A stretch of DNA of 64,000 nt from Bombilactobacillus bombi (GTDB lineage: Bacteria; Bacillota; Bacilli; Lactobacillales; Lactobacillaceae). Below are positions 39,107-47,065 of the stretch, piece after piece (position 1 is the first letter of the stretch; every line of letters begins with the position of its first letter). Both the position numbers and the translations under genes were made by a program. The notes beneath the pieces were generated by a model that did no database searches, was not told where the DNA came from, and saw only the letters and a list, made by a program, of their open reading frames with translations. Location of the stretch: positions 1 to 64,000 of the forward strand of contig NZ_SCHP01000002.1 of assembly GCF_013607485.1 (NCBI RefSeq), written 5' to 3'.

Positions 39107-39135
39107 AGTATAAATAAATTCTCATTAACTGTCAA
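39107..39135 (-). promoter_or_regulatory. Promoter of the liv operon
   Basis: TTGACA (39130-39135), 17 bases, TATACT (39107-39112) on the minus strand, about 40 bp before the leader ATG. It lies just beyond the gcvH-like stop codon. Confidence 0.85.
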
Positions 39136-39152
39136 GAGTTTTTTAATTTTGT

Positions 39153-39458
39153 TTAATATAATTCGATAATCCAATTATCATCATGATCAGAATTATTAAT
39201 CTTTTCTGGATGATCTAATAAATCAACATTAACTTTAGCTACCTTACCAGCAATAGGAGCTTCTAATTCGGTAACGGATTTGGCACCTTCTACTGAAATA
39301 ATTGGATCTCCTTTTTGAACTTCTTTTAAATCATCAGGAAAATCTACAAATGATACTTCCCCTACTTCGTCCTGTCCTTCAGGACTTAGGCCTAAACGAA
39401 TATGATTATTTTCTAATTTTTCCTGCCAAAAATATTGTTGCTCAGAATTATTTGTCAA
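39153..39458 (-). CDS. GcvH-like lipoyl carrier protein
   Basis: A 101-residue protein with a lipoyl-domain fold; the expected lipoyl-lysine is in SVEGAKSVTELEAPIAGKV. I chose the TTG at 39458 (MTNNSEQQYFW), supported by AAAGGAGA eight bases upstream; it overlaps the stop of the upstream fragment (TTGACAAATAA). No other glycine-cleavage genes are present, so it may be a GcvH-L type carrier used in lipoate relay or stress-linked modification rather than glycine cleavage. Partner genes (lplA, sirtuin, macrodomain) are not in the window. Confidence 0.75.
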   Translation of the reverse strand: MTNNSEQQYFWQEKLENNHIRLGLSPEGQDEVGEVSFVDFPDDLKEVQKGDPIISVEGAKSVTELEAPIAGKVAKVNVDLLDHPEKINNSDHDDNWIIELY

Positions 39459-39870
39459 CTGAATCTTCTCCTTTAGTTTGTAGTTGTGGATGATGTTGAG
39501 CATATAGCTTTAAAATTTTCTGTACCTTTATTAATACATTAGGAATATGCTCAATACTTGGTGTCATAATCGTTTGTAACTCTTGAGTTGACAGTACTTG
39601 CGTAATTTTTGGATTGTTTTTAAGAACAGTACTTAAGTCCTGTTGTTTTTTATCTGCCAAAACTCGTACTTGATACAAAAGATCATGTGCCTGTTGGCGG
39701 CCACTACGTGGCGACATCGCCATCATCAAAGTACCTGAGAACATTGTACCATCATCTAATTGCAAATTGGTAAACATTTTCTTAGTATTAAAAGTTCCTT
39801 TGGTCAACAAAACTAATGCATAATTTAGTTGTCCGGAAAGATACATATTCATAGCTGGTAACCATGTCAC
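39448..39870 (-). pseudogene. C-terminal remnant of a fumarase/adenylosuccinate-lyase-family enzyme
   Basis: The 140-residue ORF matches only the C-terminal part of the family (FTNLQLDDGTMFSGTLMMAMSPRSGRQQAHDLLYQVRVLADKK... resembles the end of carboxymuconate cycloisomerase-type lyases). The catalytic core with the SSxMPxKxNP signature is missing, and 58 bp upstream another gene ends in a terminator, so the 5' part has been lost. It still overlaps the gcvH-like gene, which suggests that the two were once one operon. It could still be translated but should be inactive. Confidence 0.65.
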
Positions 39871-39881
39871 ACCACAAAAAA

Positions 39882-39920
39882 AACTGAAAATAAGAATCTC
39901 AAAGATTAATATTTTCAGTT
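39882..39920 (-). terminator. Terminator after the EIIC-like gene
   Basis: AACTGAAAATA (39882-39892) pairs with TATTTTCAGTT (39910-39920); on the minus strand TTTTTTTT follows. Confidence 0.9.
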
Positions 39921-39928
39921 ATTATTAA

Positions 39929-41002
39929 TTATTCACCTAAATAAGCAAAGGCTTGCTGCTCATTATATAAATATAGTATTTTCCCATAAACAAATCGAGA
40001 TGCTACTGCTGCTATAATTGGGATAATAAACCAAACTAAAGCCGCTATTAGGATATTAATACTTAAATCACCTACATCTAGTGAAGCCAAGGGCCCTACT
40101 AATCCTACTAGACCAAAGCCGGCTGAAGCTGGAGTGCCAGCTACCTGGAACAAAGCCACTGGAATAGCTGAAATAATTGCCGTTGTCATAACCGGTAAAA
40201 GAATAATTGGATAGCGGAATAAGTTGGGAATCATCATTTTCATTGCACCTAAAGCAACCGCTAAGGTTACACCAGACTTGTTAGTTTTCCAAGAATGAAC
40301 GACCAATACAATTGTTGTAGCTGCCACGCCCATTGCTGCCGCACCTGCAGAAATGCCATTTAATTGAATAGCCATCCCAATAGCAACAGTAGAAATTGGT
40401 GTGATAATGAGTAATGCAAACATGCAAGAAATTAAAATACACATGACGACAGGCTGGAAATTAGTAAACGAGTTGACTAAATCACCAATCCAAGTAGTGA
40501 TTCTAGCCACATAAGGTAAAAGTAAATAGCCAATCCAACCTACTCCACCACCAATAATAATCGGTCCTAAAACAATTTTTACTGAGCCTAACTTACTGCC
40601 AATTAATAATGTTACCCACACTGCTAAAGCCGCAGTAATCATCGTATTAATCAAGTCACCTGTTCCTGAAGAAACATAAACTCCATTAATCTTAGTTGCT
40701 GGATTAAATTTAGTAACCCCCGAACCAACATAGGCGGCAGCTGCTACGGATGCAATATCTACAGGCAACAGCTTAAATTGGTAAGCCACCAATGCTCCAA
40801 TTAGTAATGGCGTGGCACATTGAAAGATAATTAAAGCATGACTTAACGATAAAACCCATGCACTTTGTCCAAATAATTTTAAAACAGCCGAAATAACGGC
40901 GTTAGGAATTAATCCAACAATAATTCCTGTTGCTGTACCTGCAAGCACATTATTAAAAAATATTTTAGCCGAGCTTTTTGGAGAAGCGGTTGATATACTC
41001 AT
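39929..41002 (-). CDS. PTS EIIC-like membrane transporter (PTS_EIIC_2 family)
   Basis: A 357-residue protein with about nine to ten membrane segments (FNNVLAGTATGIIVGLIPNAVISAVL; PIIIGGGVGWIGYLLLPYVARITTWIG; LNGISAGAAAMGVAATTIVL). It resembles the stand-alone PTS EIIC_2 family, which lacks EIIA/EIIB partners and whose substrate is not established. It follows a ketopantoate reductase gene after 11 bp, so the two are co-transcribed and may handle a related keto or hydroxy acid. That link is inference. Confidence 0.75.
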   Translation of the reverse strand: MSISTASPKSSAKIFFNNVLAGTATGIIVGLIPNAVISAVLKLFGQSAWVLSLSHALIIFQCATPLLIGALVAYQFKLLPVDIASVAAAAYVGSGVTKFNPATKINGVYVSSGTGDLINTMITAALAVWVTLLIGSKLGSVKIVLGPIIIGGGVGWIGYLLLPYVARITTWIGDLVNSFTNFQPVVMCILISCMFALLIITPISTVAIGMAIQLNGISAGAAAMGVAATTIVLVVHSWKTNKSGVTLAVALGAMKMMIPNLFRYPIILLPVMTTAIISAIPVALFQVAGTPASAGFGLVGLVGPLASLDVGDLSINILIAALVWFIIPIIAAVASRFVYGKILYLYNEQQAFAYLGE

Positions 41003-41013
41003 AATCTTTCTCC

Positions 41014-41952
41014 TTATTTATTAAGCAGTTGCTCCTTGGCATGAATCAGCTGGGTAATTAAAGCACAATAAGGAGTAGCTACTCCGTATTCTTGTCCCCG
41101 ACGCCAGACAGCACCATTAATAAAATCAACTTCAGTTTGGCGATGATTTTTAATTAAGTCTTGATACATAGATGGATAGTGATCGGCAATATCACCATTA
41201 AAGGTTTCCGCAACATGTTGATAAACTTCGGCTTGATCTAATTCAATTCCTTCATGGGATGCAACCGCAGCAAATTCAGCAATAATCGTTTTTAATAGAT
41301 CCTCTGCCTCTTTAGTTTGTCCCAATTCACCGATGTTGCAATCTAAAATGGAGCATAAAGTATTTAAAGTTCCATTTACACAAGCCTTACGCCAGATCGA
41401 ATAACGTGCATTTTCGCTATATTTAGGATATAAACCGGCTTTTTCAAAGACTTTTTCAACCTCTAAAGTAAATTCTTTGCCAGCGGGATCATAATTTTGT
41501 AATTCGACATTACCGGTTCCAAATAAGGTTGCATTACCCGGTCCTGCTAAGCCGGCAGTCCACATAGTAATTCCTAAGATGAGACGTTGTGCTGGCACAT
41601 ATTTTTTCAAAATTTCTTCATGGCCCATTCCATTTAACAGACATAAAACATAGGTATGAGGTCCAATTAAATTTTGTACTTTGCTAAACGCGTCATCTAA
41701 TTGATAAGACTTCGTAAATGCAATCATTAAATCTGGCTGATAATCCGGCAGTTTTTGTGCCTCTTCTAATGAATAAATTGGCATTTTATCAGCGACATGC
41801 TTACCATTAAGGTTAGCTTGAACGCCATTTTGTCGAATAGCTGCTAAATTCTCATCCCAGCCATCAATTAACACCAGGTCGTTTCCGCTTTTATGTAACT
41901 CTAAAGCAAACCGACTACCCATAGCTCCAACACCAACCATTGCAATTTTCAT
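41014..41952 (-). CDS. panE: 2-dehydropantoate 2-reductase (ketopantoate reductase family)
   Basis: A 312-residue NADP-dependent reductase: N-terminal Rossmann motif GVGAMGS (7-13), the conserved LLNGMGHEE with Asn near 105, a central helix with IWRKACVNGTLN carrying the catalytic Lys, and a helical C-terminal domain. It would reduce ketopantoate to pantoate for CoA synthesis, but the family also reduces other 2-keto acids, and no other pantothenate genes are nearby. It is co-transcribed with the EIIC-like gene downstream. Confidence 0.85.
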   Translation of the reverse strand: MKIAMVGVGAMGSRFALELHKSGNDLVLIDGWDENLAAIRQNGVQANLNGKHVADKMPIYSLEEAQKLPDYQPDLMIAFTKSYQLDDAFSKVQNLIGPHTYVLCLLNGMGHEEILKKYVPAQRLILGITMWTAGLAGPGNATLFGTGNVELQNYDPAGKEFTLEVEKVFEKAGLYPKYSENARYSIWRKACVNGTLNTLCSILDCNIGELGQTKEAEDLLKTIIAEFAAVASHEGIELDQAEVYQHVAETFNGDIADHYPSMYQDLIKNHRQTEVDFINGAVWRRGQEYGVATPYCALITQLIHAKEQLLNK

Positions 41953-42151
41953 TTTTATTCCTCCTTAATATTAAACAATTAATTAAAATTAATTATTTCT
42001 AATCTAAATTAAAATATATTTTAACAGGTAATTAATAATTGTCAATCGTTTATTTGCCAAAAATTCAATATATTAGCAACTAAAATGATAATTTACAACT
42101 TTTTAGTATCAATTTACAATGATGGTGTTTAATTAATATTTAATTTAAAAA

Positions 42152-42190
42152 ACCTCATAATCATTAGGCAATTGCTAACAATTATGAGGT
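42152..42190 (-). terminator. Terminator after the M20 peptidase gene
   Basis: ACCTCATAAT (42152-42161) and ATTATGAGGT (42181-42190) form a perfect 10-bp stem; on the minus strand TTTTTT follows. The rest of 41953-42227 holds no other feature I can support. Confidence 0.85.
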
Positions 42191-42227
42191 AATTAATTAG
42201 TTCAGAAGTAATCAAAATATCTAATTA

Positions 42228-43367
42228 TTAAAATTCTTGCCAAAATGCTTGTGCCAAGGCTTGATAAAATTGGCAACCCCGAAGATATTTGGCAACTGTT
42301 ACATACTCATTTGGCTGATGATCAGTGGTGCCGTCAGCTGGTCCAACAATAATGATTGGTAAATTTTGAACTTGATGGTATTCGGAAGCATCAGTTGCAC
42401 CCACCCCAGCAGTGAGGTTGCCACTTAAATGAAATTGCTCCTGCAGTACATGACTGGCCAACTGGGCTAAGCGCGTATGAGCTTGGGTAGGTAACGGTGG
42501 TTCTGGATAGCTATAGGTTATCTTTAATTGAGCCCCAGAAGCATTTAATTGCTGGACAATTTTATCTAATTGCTGCATCACCAATTCATTAGAATAAGCG
42601 GGTATTGTCCGAATATTGCCTGTCAGCCAAGCATGAGCGGGAACTGTATTAATTTGAGAACCGCCTTGGATTTGACTGATAACATGTGTCAATTTCCCTA
42701 AAGTGGAATCTACTTGATTATCAGCTGCCAATACAATTTGCGCTTGATGAACGAATTCAATCAAAGGTAAAATCGCATTTTTACCAAGATCGGGCTGTGA
42801 AGAATGCACGCTTTTACCGAGGGACTCTAATTTATAATCGATTACTCCCTTATGAGTTACCCGAACTTGTAAATCAGTTGGTTCACCGATAACTAAGCCT
42901 TGTAAATCACTCGCATATCCTGCTTGTGTTAATTGTGCCGCACCGTATTCACCTGTTTCTTCACCAACTGAAGCTAATAATCGAATGCGTCCCGCTAAGG
43001 GTTGACCATTATTTAATAAATCTAACATAGCAACTATCATTGCTGCTAATCCCGATTTCATATCGCTAGCCCCACGACCATAAAGTTTGCCATCTTTGAT
43101 CGTTGCACTAAAGGGTGGATAATCCCAATCCTTATTAGAATCAACCGCCACAACATCTTCATGCCCCGAAAATCCTAGCAATGGACCCTTTTCACCAATT
43201 GTGACCACTAGATTGTCACGTCCCGGTGCATAGCGTACTCGCTGCACTTGTGCTGGATAATCGGCAAATAATTGTGCTATATAATCGGCTACTTGAGCTT
43301 CTTGATCATTAATTGACGGAATGGCAATTAAATCTGAAAGAATTTTTAAAGCCTGTTGTTTTTCCAT
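42228..43367 (-). CDS. M20-family peptidase/deacylase (ArgE/DapE-like)
   Basis: A 379-residue zinc enzyme. Metal and catalytic landmarks are GHEDVVAVD (His and Asp, about 71-77), YGRGASDMKSG (Asp about 102), GEETGEYGAAQL (catalytic Glu pair about 136) and a C-terminal metal His. It could be an N-acetylornithine or N-succinyl-diaminopimelate deacylase or a dipeptidase; sequence alone does not decide. It follows the ABC ATPase after 9 bp in an operon with an amino-acid transporter, which suggests that it works on the imported compound. Confidence 0.85.
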   Translation of the reverse strand: MEKQQALKILSDLIAIPSINDQEAQVADYIAQLFADYPAQVQRVRYAPGRDNLVVTIGEKGPLLGFSGHEDVVAVDSNKDWDYPPFSATIKDGKLYGRGASDMKSGLAAMIVAMLDLLNNGQPLAGRIRLLASVGEETGEYGAAQLTQAGYASDLQGLVIGEPTDLQVRVTHKGVIDYKLESLGKSVHSSQPDLGKNAILPLIEFVHQAQIVLAADNQVDSTLGKLTHVISQIQGGSQINTVPAHAWLTGNIRTIPAYSNELVMQQLDKIVQQLNASGAQLKITYSYPEPPLPTQAHTRLAQLASHVLQEQFHLSGNLTAGVGATDASEYHQVQNLPIIIVGPADGTTDHQPNEYVTVAKYLRGCQFYQALAQAFWQEF

Positions 43368-43376
43368 GGTTTTCTC

Positions 43377-44138
43377 CTATGCCTCCAAAATCTTTGCTAA
43401 AAAGTCTTTAGCTCTAGCAGTTTGGGGATGGGCAAAAAATTCTTGCGGTTTATTAGTTTCTTGAATATAGCCGTCGGCCATGAACCAAACTTGATTAGCT
43501 ACATTTTTAGCAAAGCCCATTTCATGAGTTACCACAACCATAGTCATTCCTTCGGTCGCTAAGTCTTGCATTACCTTTAACACTTCTCCTACCATTTCTG
43601 GATCTAGAGCCGAAGTTGGTTCATCAAATAACATTACTTTAGGATTCATTGCTAAAGCCCGCGCAATTGCTACCCGTTGCTGTTGACCACCTGAAAGATT
43701 ATCTGGAAAGGCTTCTGCTTTATCTGCTAAACCAACTTGAGCAAGTAATTTTTCTGCTAGTTGGGTTGCTTCCTGATCAGAAAGTCCTTTTACCTTCATC
43801 GGCGCCATTTTCAGATTTTCTAGTACATTTTTATGAGGAAATAAATTAAAACTCTGAAAAACCATACCCATTTGTTGACGAAGTTGATCCAAATGCTGAT
43901 CATCTAAAGCTGTCAATTCATCACCGTCAAAGAATACCTGACCATCGGTAGGCTTATCCAATAAATTCAAACAACGTAAAAAAGTACTCTTACCAGCTCC
44001 CGAAGGCCCAATCAGACAAATCACTTGGCCATCATAGACATTTTCAGTAATATCTTTAAGAACTTCATTTTTACCAAAAGCTTTTTTTAAGTGTTTAACT
44101 GCAATCACTGGCTTATTTTCTTGTGTATTCTTATTCAT
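43377..44138 (-). CDS. glnQ: Polar amino acid ABC transporter ATPase (GlnQ-type)
   Basis: A 253-residue ATPase with Walker A GPSGAGKS, signature [19 protein letters not shown], Walker [20 protein letters not shown] and switch His in VVTHEMGFA, all diagnostic of the polar amino acid uptake subfamily. I chose ATG 44138, with GGAG nine bases upstream; it overlaps the stop of the upstream permease gene. The substrate could be Gln, Arg, His or cystine. Confidence 0.93.
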   Translation of the reverse strand: MNKNTQENKPVIAVKHLKKAFGKNEVLKDITENVYDGQVICLIGPSGAGKSTFLRCLNLLDKPTDGQVFFDGDELTALDDQHLDQLRQQMGMVFQSFNLFPHKNVLENLKMAPMKVKGLSDQEATQLAEKLLAQVGLADKAEAFPDNLSGGQQQRVAIARALAMNPKVMLFDEPTSALDPEMVGEVLKVMQDLATEGMTMVVVTHEMGFAKNVANQVWFMADGYIQETNKPQEFFAHPQTARAKDFLAKILEA

Positions 44139-45642
44139 GTGACATATCTCCTTCAAAATGTTTCATTAACCGTGAAATTCCAAATGTGATTATAAAGTAA
44201 AGAATCATAGTAATTACTAATGGCATTACTCCCCGATAAGTATCCGCTTGAACAATTTTTGATTGATAGATCAAATCCTTGACACCAATAACTGATACTA
44301 TTGAACTTTCCTTAATTAAGGAAATAAATTCATTACCTAAGGCTGGCCAAATATTTTTCATTGCTTGCGGTAAGATAACATATTTCATAGTCGTAGAGCG
44401 TGACATTCCTAAAGACCGTGACGCTTCCGTTTGCCCAATAGGAATTGAATTAATTCCTGACCGTATAACTTCCGCCACATAGGCAGCAGAATTTAAGGAG
44501 ACCGCTATGATCCCAGATAACAAAGCCGGAATATTGACCACTAAACCTAAACCAAAGTAAACAAACAATAATTGCACCATTAGCGGTGTTCCCCGCACAA
44601 ATTCAATATAAGCTGTCCCAATGGCATGAGCTATTTTGTTATGGCTTAACCGCATTAAAGCAAAGATAATGCCTAATAAAAATCCGAAAAATACTGAAAT
44701 TGCCGAAATTAATAAGGTATAACCTAAGCCAGCTACAAAAAAGTCTTTATAAGCCCACATTGAATTGCTGGATTTATTACTTTTAGCTTTTTTGTTTTTA
44801 GAACCCTTAAAACTACCAGTAGTCATATACTTACCAGCTTCGGGTAAGTATTTTTTAGAAATTAAATTTTTAGCTTTAATTTCTGAAATGGATTGATTAG
44901 CGGCATTAACTAAAGACTGTGAGCCCTTGGGAAACGCAATTGCTGTTCCTGGAACTTTAATCTTAAATTTGGCATCAACAGCTATTAAGCCGTTAGTATT
45001 ATTGGCATAGGCCTCAGCGGAAGCTTGATCCAAAACCACTGCGGCAACTTTATGCGTTTGTAAAGCTAATATCAAATCAGTAATCTTATCCATACCCTTT
45101 AAAGTTGACTTTTTGGCTTGATCTTTCACTAAGTTATATTGAATAGAACCAGTTTGAGCACCAACAGCCTGTCCGGCTAAATCTTTATAGGTCTTGTATT
45201 TATTTTTATCAGCTTCATGGATGACCATATACATTCCACCGTGAAAATAGACATCACTAAAGTCTACACTTTGGGCCCGTTTTGCAGTTTTACTCATCCC
45301 AGCCATGACCATATCAACCTTGCCAGTTTGTAAAGCTACTAATAATGAATCAAAATCCATCGACTTAATTACTAATTTAACACCCATATTTTGGGCAATT
45401 TTCTGCGCAATAGCTACATCCATCCCTACAATCTTGGATTTGCCATGAGCCATAAATTCATAAGGGGGGAAATCTGGACTCGTGCCCATCACCAAAGTAC
45501 CCTTATCTTTTACCTTTTGTAAATATTGATCACTAGCGGGTGCAGGTGCATTATCCGCTGCTTGTACCAAAGCACTTCCTGTACTACTGATAAATAATAT
45601 TGTTGCTAACATAATAGTTAGCCATTGCCAAATTTTTTTCAT
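44131..45642 (-). CDS. glnP: Fused substrate-binding and permease protein of a polar amino acid ABC transporter (GlnHP-type)
   Basis: A 503-residue protein with a signal peptide (1-28, [20 protein letters not shown]), an SBP_bac_3 receptor domain (about 40-275: [41 protein letters not shown]), a short lysine/serine-rich linker, and a HisM-type permease domain (about 297-500) with EAA loop [26 protein letters not shown]. Such fusions occur in lactic acid bacteria. It is the first structural gene after the leader-peptide attenuator at 45743-45945. Confidence 0.93.
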   Translation of the reverse strand: MKKIWQWLTIMLATILFISSTGSALVQAADNAPAPASDQYLQKVKDKGTLVMGTSPDFPPYEFMAHGKSKIVGMDVAIAQKIAQNMGVKLVIKSMDFDSLLVALQTGKVDMVMAGMSKTAKRAQSVDFSDVYFHGGMYMVIHEADKNKYKTYKDLAGQAVGAQTGSIQYNLVKDQAKKSTLKGMDKITDLILALQTHKVAAVVLDQASAEAYANNTNGLIAVDAKFKIKVPGTAIAFPKGSQSLVNAANQSISEIKAKNLISKKYLPEAGKYMTTGSFKGSKNKKAKSNKSSNSMWAYKDFFVAGLGYTLLISAISVFFGFLLGIIFALMRLSHNKIAHAIGTAYIEFVRGTPLMVQLLFVYFGLGLVVNIPALLSGIIAVSLNSAAYVAEVIRSGINSIPIGQTEASRSLGMSRSTTMKYVILPQAMKNIWPALGNEFISLIKESSIVSVIGVKDLIYQSKIVQADTYRGVMPLVITMILYFIITFGISRLMKHFEGDMSHE

Positions 45643-45742
45643 TTTGCTTGCTCCTTTATATTTATGTTATTTAACATGTGCTGTCAGGTGGATTTGCATG
45701 ATTTGCTTCATAAATTACCTCAGCTTTCTAAAAAATAAAAAG

Positions 45743-45766
45743 GGAAAGCCCACAATGAGACTTCCC
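45743..45766 (-). terminator. Distal terminator of the glnP leader
   Basis: GGGAAAG pairs with CTTCCC; the minus-strand sequence CCCTTTTTATTTTTT supplies a T run. It is the second hairpin between leader peptide and gene, as also seen in the trpX leader. Confidence 0.6.
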
Positions 45767-45784
45767 CAATTACCAAAAGAAAAA

Positions 45785-45810
45785 GCCTGCATGTGAGAAT
45801 CCATGCAGAC
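45785..45810 (-). terminator. Proximal attenuator terminator of the glnP leader
   Basis: GCCTGCATG (45785-45793) pairs with CATGCAGAC (45802-45810), with minus-strand TTTTTCTTTT following. The same hairpin and T run occur in the trpX leader at 51283-51307. Confidence 0.85.
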
Positions 45811-45894
45811 TTAGATTTACTAGAGAATGAAGTCGGCATGAACACGAACTGACGTCTCAGGTCGTATCCATCCAAAACGGAATCAACCCGAGTA
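45811..45894 (-). ncRNA. Structured leader RNA shared with the trpX operon
   Basis: The 84-nt stretch between leader stop codon and terminator keeps many blocks in common with 51308-51384: GGTTGATTCCG/GGTTAATTCCG, GGATG, CCTGAG, CAGTTCGT and TTCATGCCG. A stem CTCGGGT/ACCTGAG here becomes CTTGGG/CCTGAG there, with compensating pairs. Base pairing between the peptide end (AGCCGG) and CCGGCT-like downstream bases would couple ribosome position to folding. Confidence 0.65.
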
Positions 45895-45945
45895 TTACCG
45901 GCTTCGCAGGCGAATATTTAACTGTGATAAGTATGAGTTAATCAT
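45895..45945 (-). CDS. Leader peptide of the glnPQ-M20 operon, MINSYLSQLNIRLRSR
   Basis: ATG 45945 with AAGGAG eight bases upstream; TAA 45895-45897; 16 residues. The peptide is homologous to the trpX-type leader peptide (51385-51435): both share S-L-Q-LNIR-x-x-SR-stop, with LR here and WQ there. Arg codons CGC, CGA and CGG and the Leu codon CTG cluster at the end. Its variable positions are probably the sensor codons, which would make it an attenuation peptide for Leu or Arg; which one is not decided. Confidence 0.75.
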   Translation of the reverse strand: MINSYLSQLNIRLRSR

Positions 45946-45981
45946 AGCCCTTTCTCCTTAACTTTATCTAATTGATTTTTA

Positions 45982-46010
45982 ATTTTACATAAAGCAAATG
46001 ACTCTGTCAA
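45982..46010 (-). promoter_or_regulatory. Promoter of the glnPQ-M20 operon
   Basis: TTGACA (46005-46010), 17 bases, TAAAAT (45982-45987) on the minus strand, about 36 bp before the leader ATG. Confidence 0.85.
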
Positions 46011-46171
46011 GCAATTTTTTAATATAACTTTTAAGAGAGGGCTTATACATTCTGAAGCTACTTGTCGGAGCGTTAGTTCTTAGATATAATTAAAAAGGTA
46101 TAATTAAAGATATTAACCTAAACCCTGTACATTAAAAATTAAATTAAAGGATTAAAAGAGGTGATATCAAC

Positions 46172-46726
46172 ATGAAAAATGGTAGTAAAATTGCTGCAGT
46201 TTTATTAATTTCACTAGGATTAATGGGCTGCCAACAATCCAAAACTAGTTCAAGTAGCAATGTTAATAAAGAGCAAACTACTCACATTAAAAGCACTAAC
46301 AAAACTAAACAGCCCCATAAAGCTACATCATCAACTAAACATGTGGATCATCAACAAACTGCTGAACAACCCCAAAGTACTCCATCTCTTAACCAACAAT
46401 CAAATAATCAGCCAGCTGTTCCTAAAGAAAGTACTGTTAACACCAACGCCGACCATAATTCTACTACTAGCAATCAAAAACCAGCATCAACTCCACAAAC
46501 ACCTGCTGAAAAATCAACATCAGAAACACCCGTGGTACAAAATTTTGAACAAGCTACTACAATCTTAGAAAATTATTTAGGAAATCAATATAATTATGTC
46601 TTTAATGGTACCCAAACTTACAATAATCAACCAGCTTATTATATTAACATTTATCAACAAAATGATGACCACCCTTCCGGTGGCTATCTAGTATTGGCTA
46701 GCGGAAAAATTATTAGAAGTTGGTAA
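46172..46726 (+). CDS. Lipoprotein of unknown function with a Thr/Ser/Gln-rich stalk
   Basis: A 184-residue protein with a lipoprotein signal (lipobox LMGC, C20), a low-complexity stalk of Ser, Thr, Gln, Lys and Pro (about 22-115), and a small C-terminal domain (about 120-184: FEQATTILENYLGNQYNYVFNG ... GGYLVLASGKIIRSW). The end resembles small secreted domains of lactobacilli, but I cannot assign it to a family. The ATG follows GAGGTG. It is transcribed alone and ends at the terminator 46763-46792. Confidence 0.75.
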   Translation: MKNGSKIAAVLLISLGLMGCQQSKTSSSSNVNKEQTTHIKSTNKTKQPHKATSSTKHVDHQQTAEQPQSTPSLNQQSNNQPAVPKESTVNTNADHNSTTSNQKPASTPQTPAEKSTSETPVVQNFEQATTILENYLGNQYNYVFNGTQTYNNQPAYYINIYQQNDDHPSGGYLVLASGKIIRSW

Positions 46727-46762
46727 AATATCTATTAAGCTTAAAAACCAAAGGACAACAAG

Positions 46763-46792
46763 AGGCATTCTAATATTTTTAGAATGCCTTTT
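46763..46792 (+). terminator. Terminator after the lipoprotein gene
   Basis: AGGCATTCT (46763-46771) pairs with AGAATGCCT (46781-46789), extended by TAA/TTA, and is followed by TTTTG. Confidence 0.85.
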
Positions 46793-46803
46793 GTAATACA
46801 TAA

Positions 46804-46897
46804 ATAGATAAGGTGGATAAGTTTTATCTGTTCAGAGCAAATCGTGTTTTAAAAATAGTTATAGTAGTAATTACCTATAAATTCCCACCTTATCTAT
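46804..46897. repeat. 13-bp inverted repeat enclosing 68 bp
   Basis: ATAGATAAGGTGG (46804-46816) is the perfect reverse complement of CCACCTTATCTAT (46885-46897). The enclosed 68 bp has no coding signal. It may be a small non-autonomous element or a long hairpin. The remainder of 46727-47065 holds only the two flanking terminators. Confidence 0.5.
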
Positions 46898-47006
46898 CAT
46901 AATTACTATACAAAACATTCCCAATCACACGTATTTACGGTTGCAAAATCAATTATTTTGGACACCAGCCAATCTTATAAGTAGATAATCACTTAAAAAT
47001 ATAAAA

Positions 47007-47038
47007 AATAAGAGAAGATATCTCCATCTTCTCTTATT
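47007..47038. terminator. Terminator after the aldehyde dehydrogenase gene
   Basis: AATAAGAGAAGAT (47007-47019) and ATCTTCTCTTATT (47026-47038) form a perfect 13-bp stem with a TTTTTTAT run on the minus strand. Confidence 0.88.
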
Positions 47039-47065
47039 AACCGTTGTTATAGATTTTTGTAATAT

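Noticed and set aside
45743-45945. T-box riboswitch before glnP (and the similar leader at 51241-51435)
   Set aside because: No T-box sequence (AGGGTGGNACCGCG type) or Stem I specifier layout is present; a short ORF with its own ribosome site explains the leader better.
46260-46568. 102-residue open frame overlapping the lipoprotein gene
   Set aside because: A shifted frame of the low-complexity stalk; the lipoprotein frame has start site, signal peptide and terminator.
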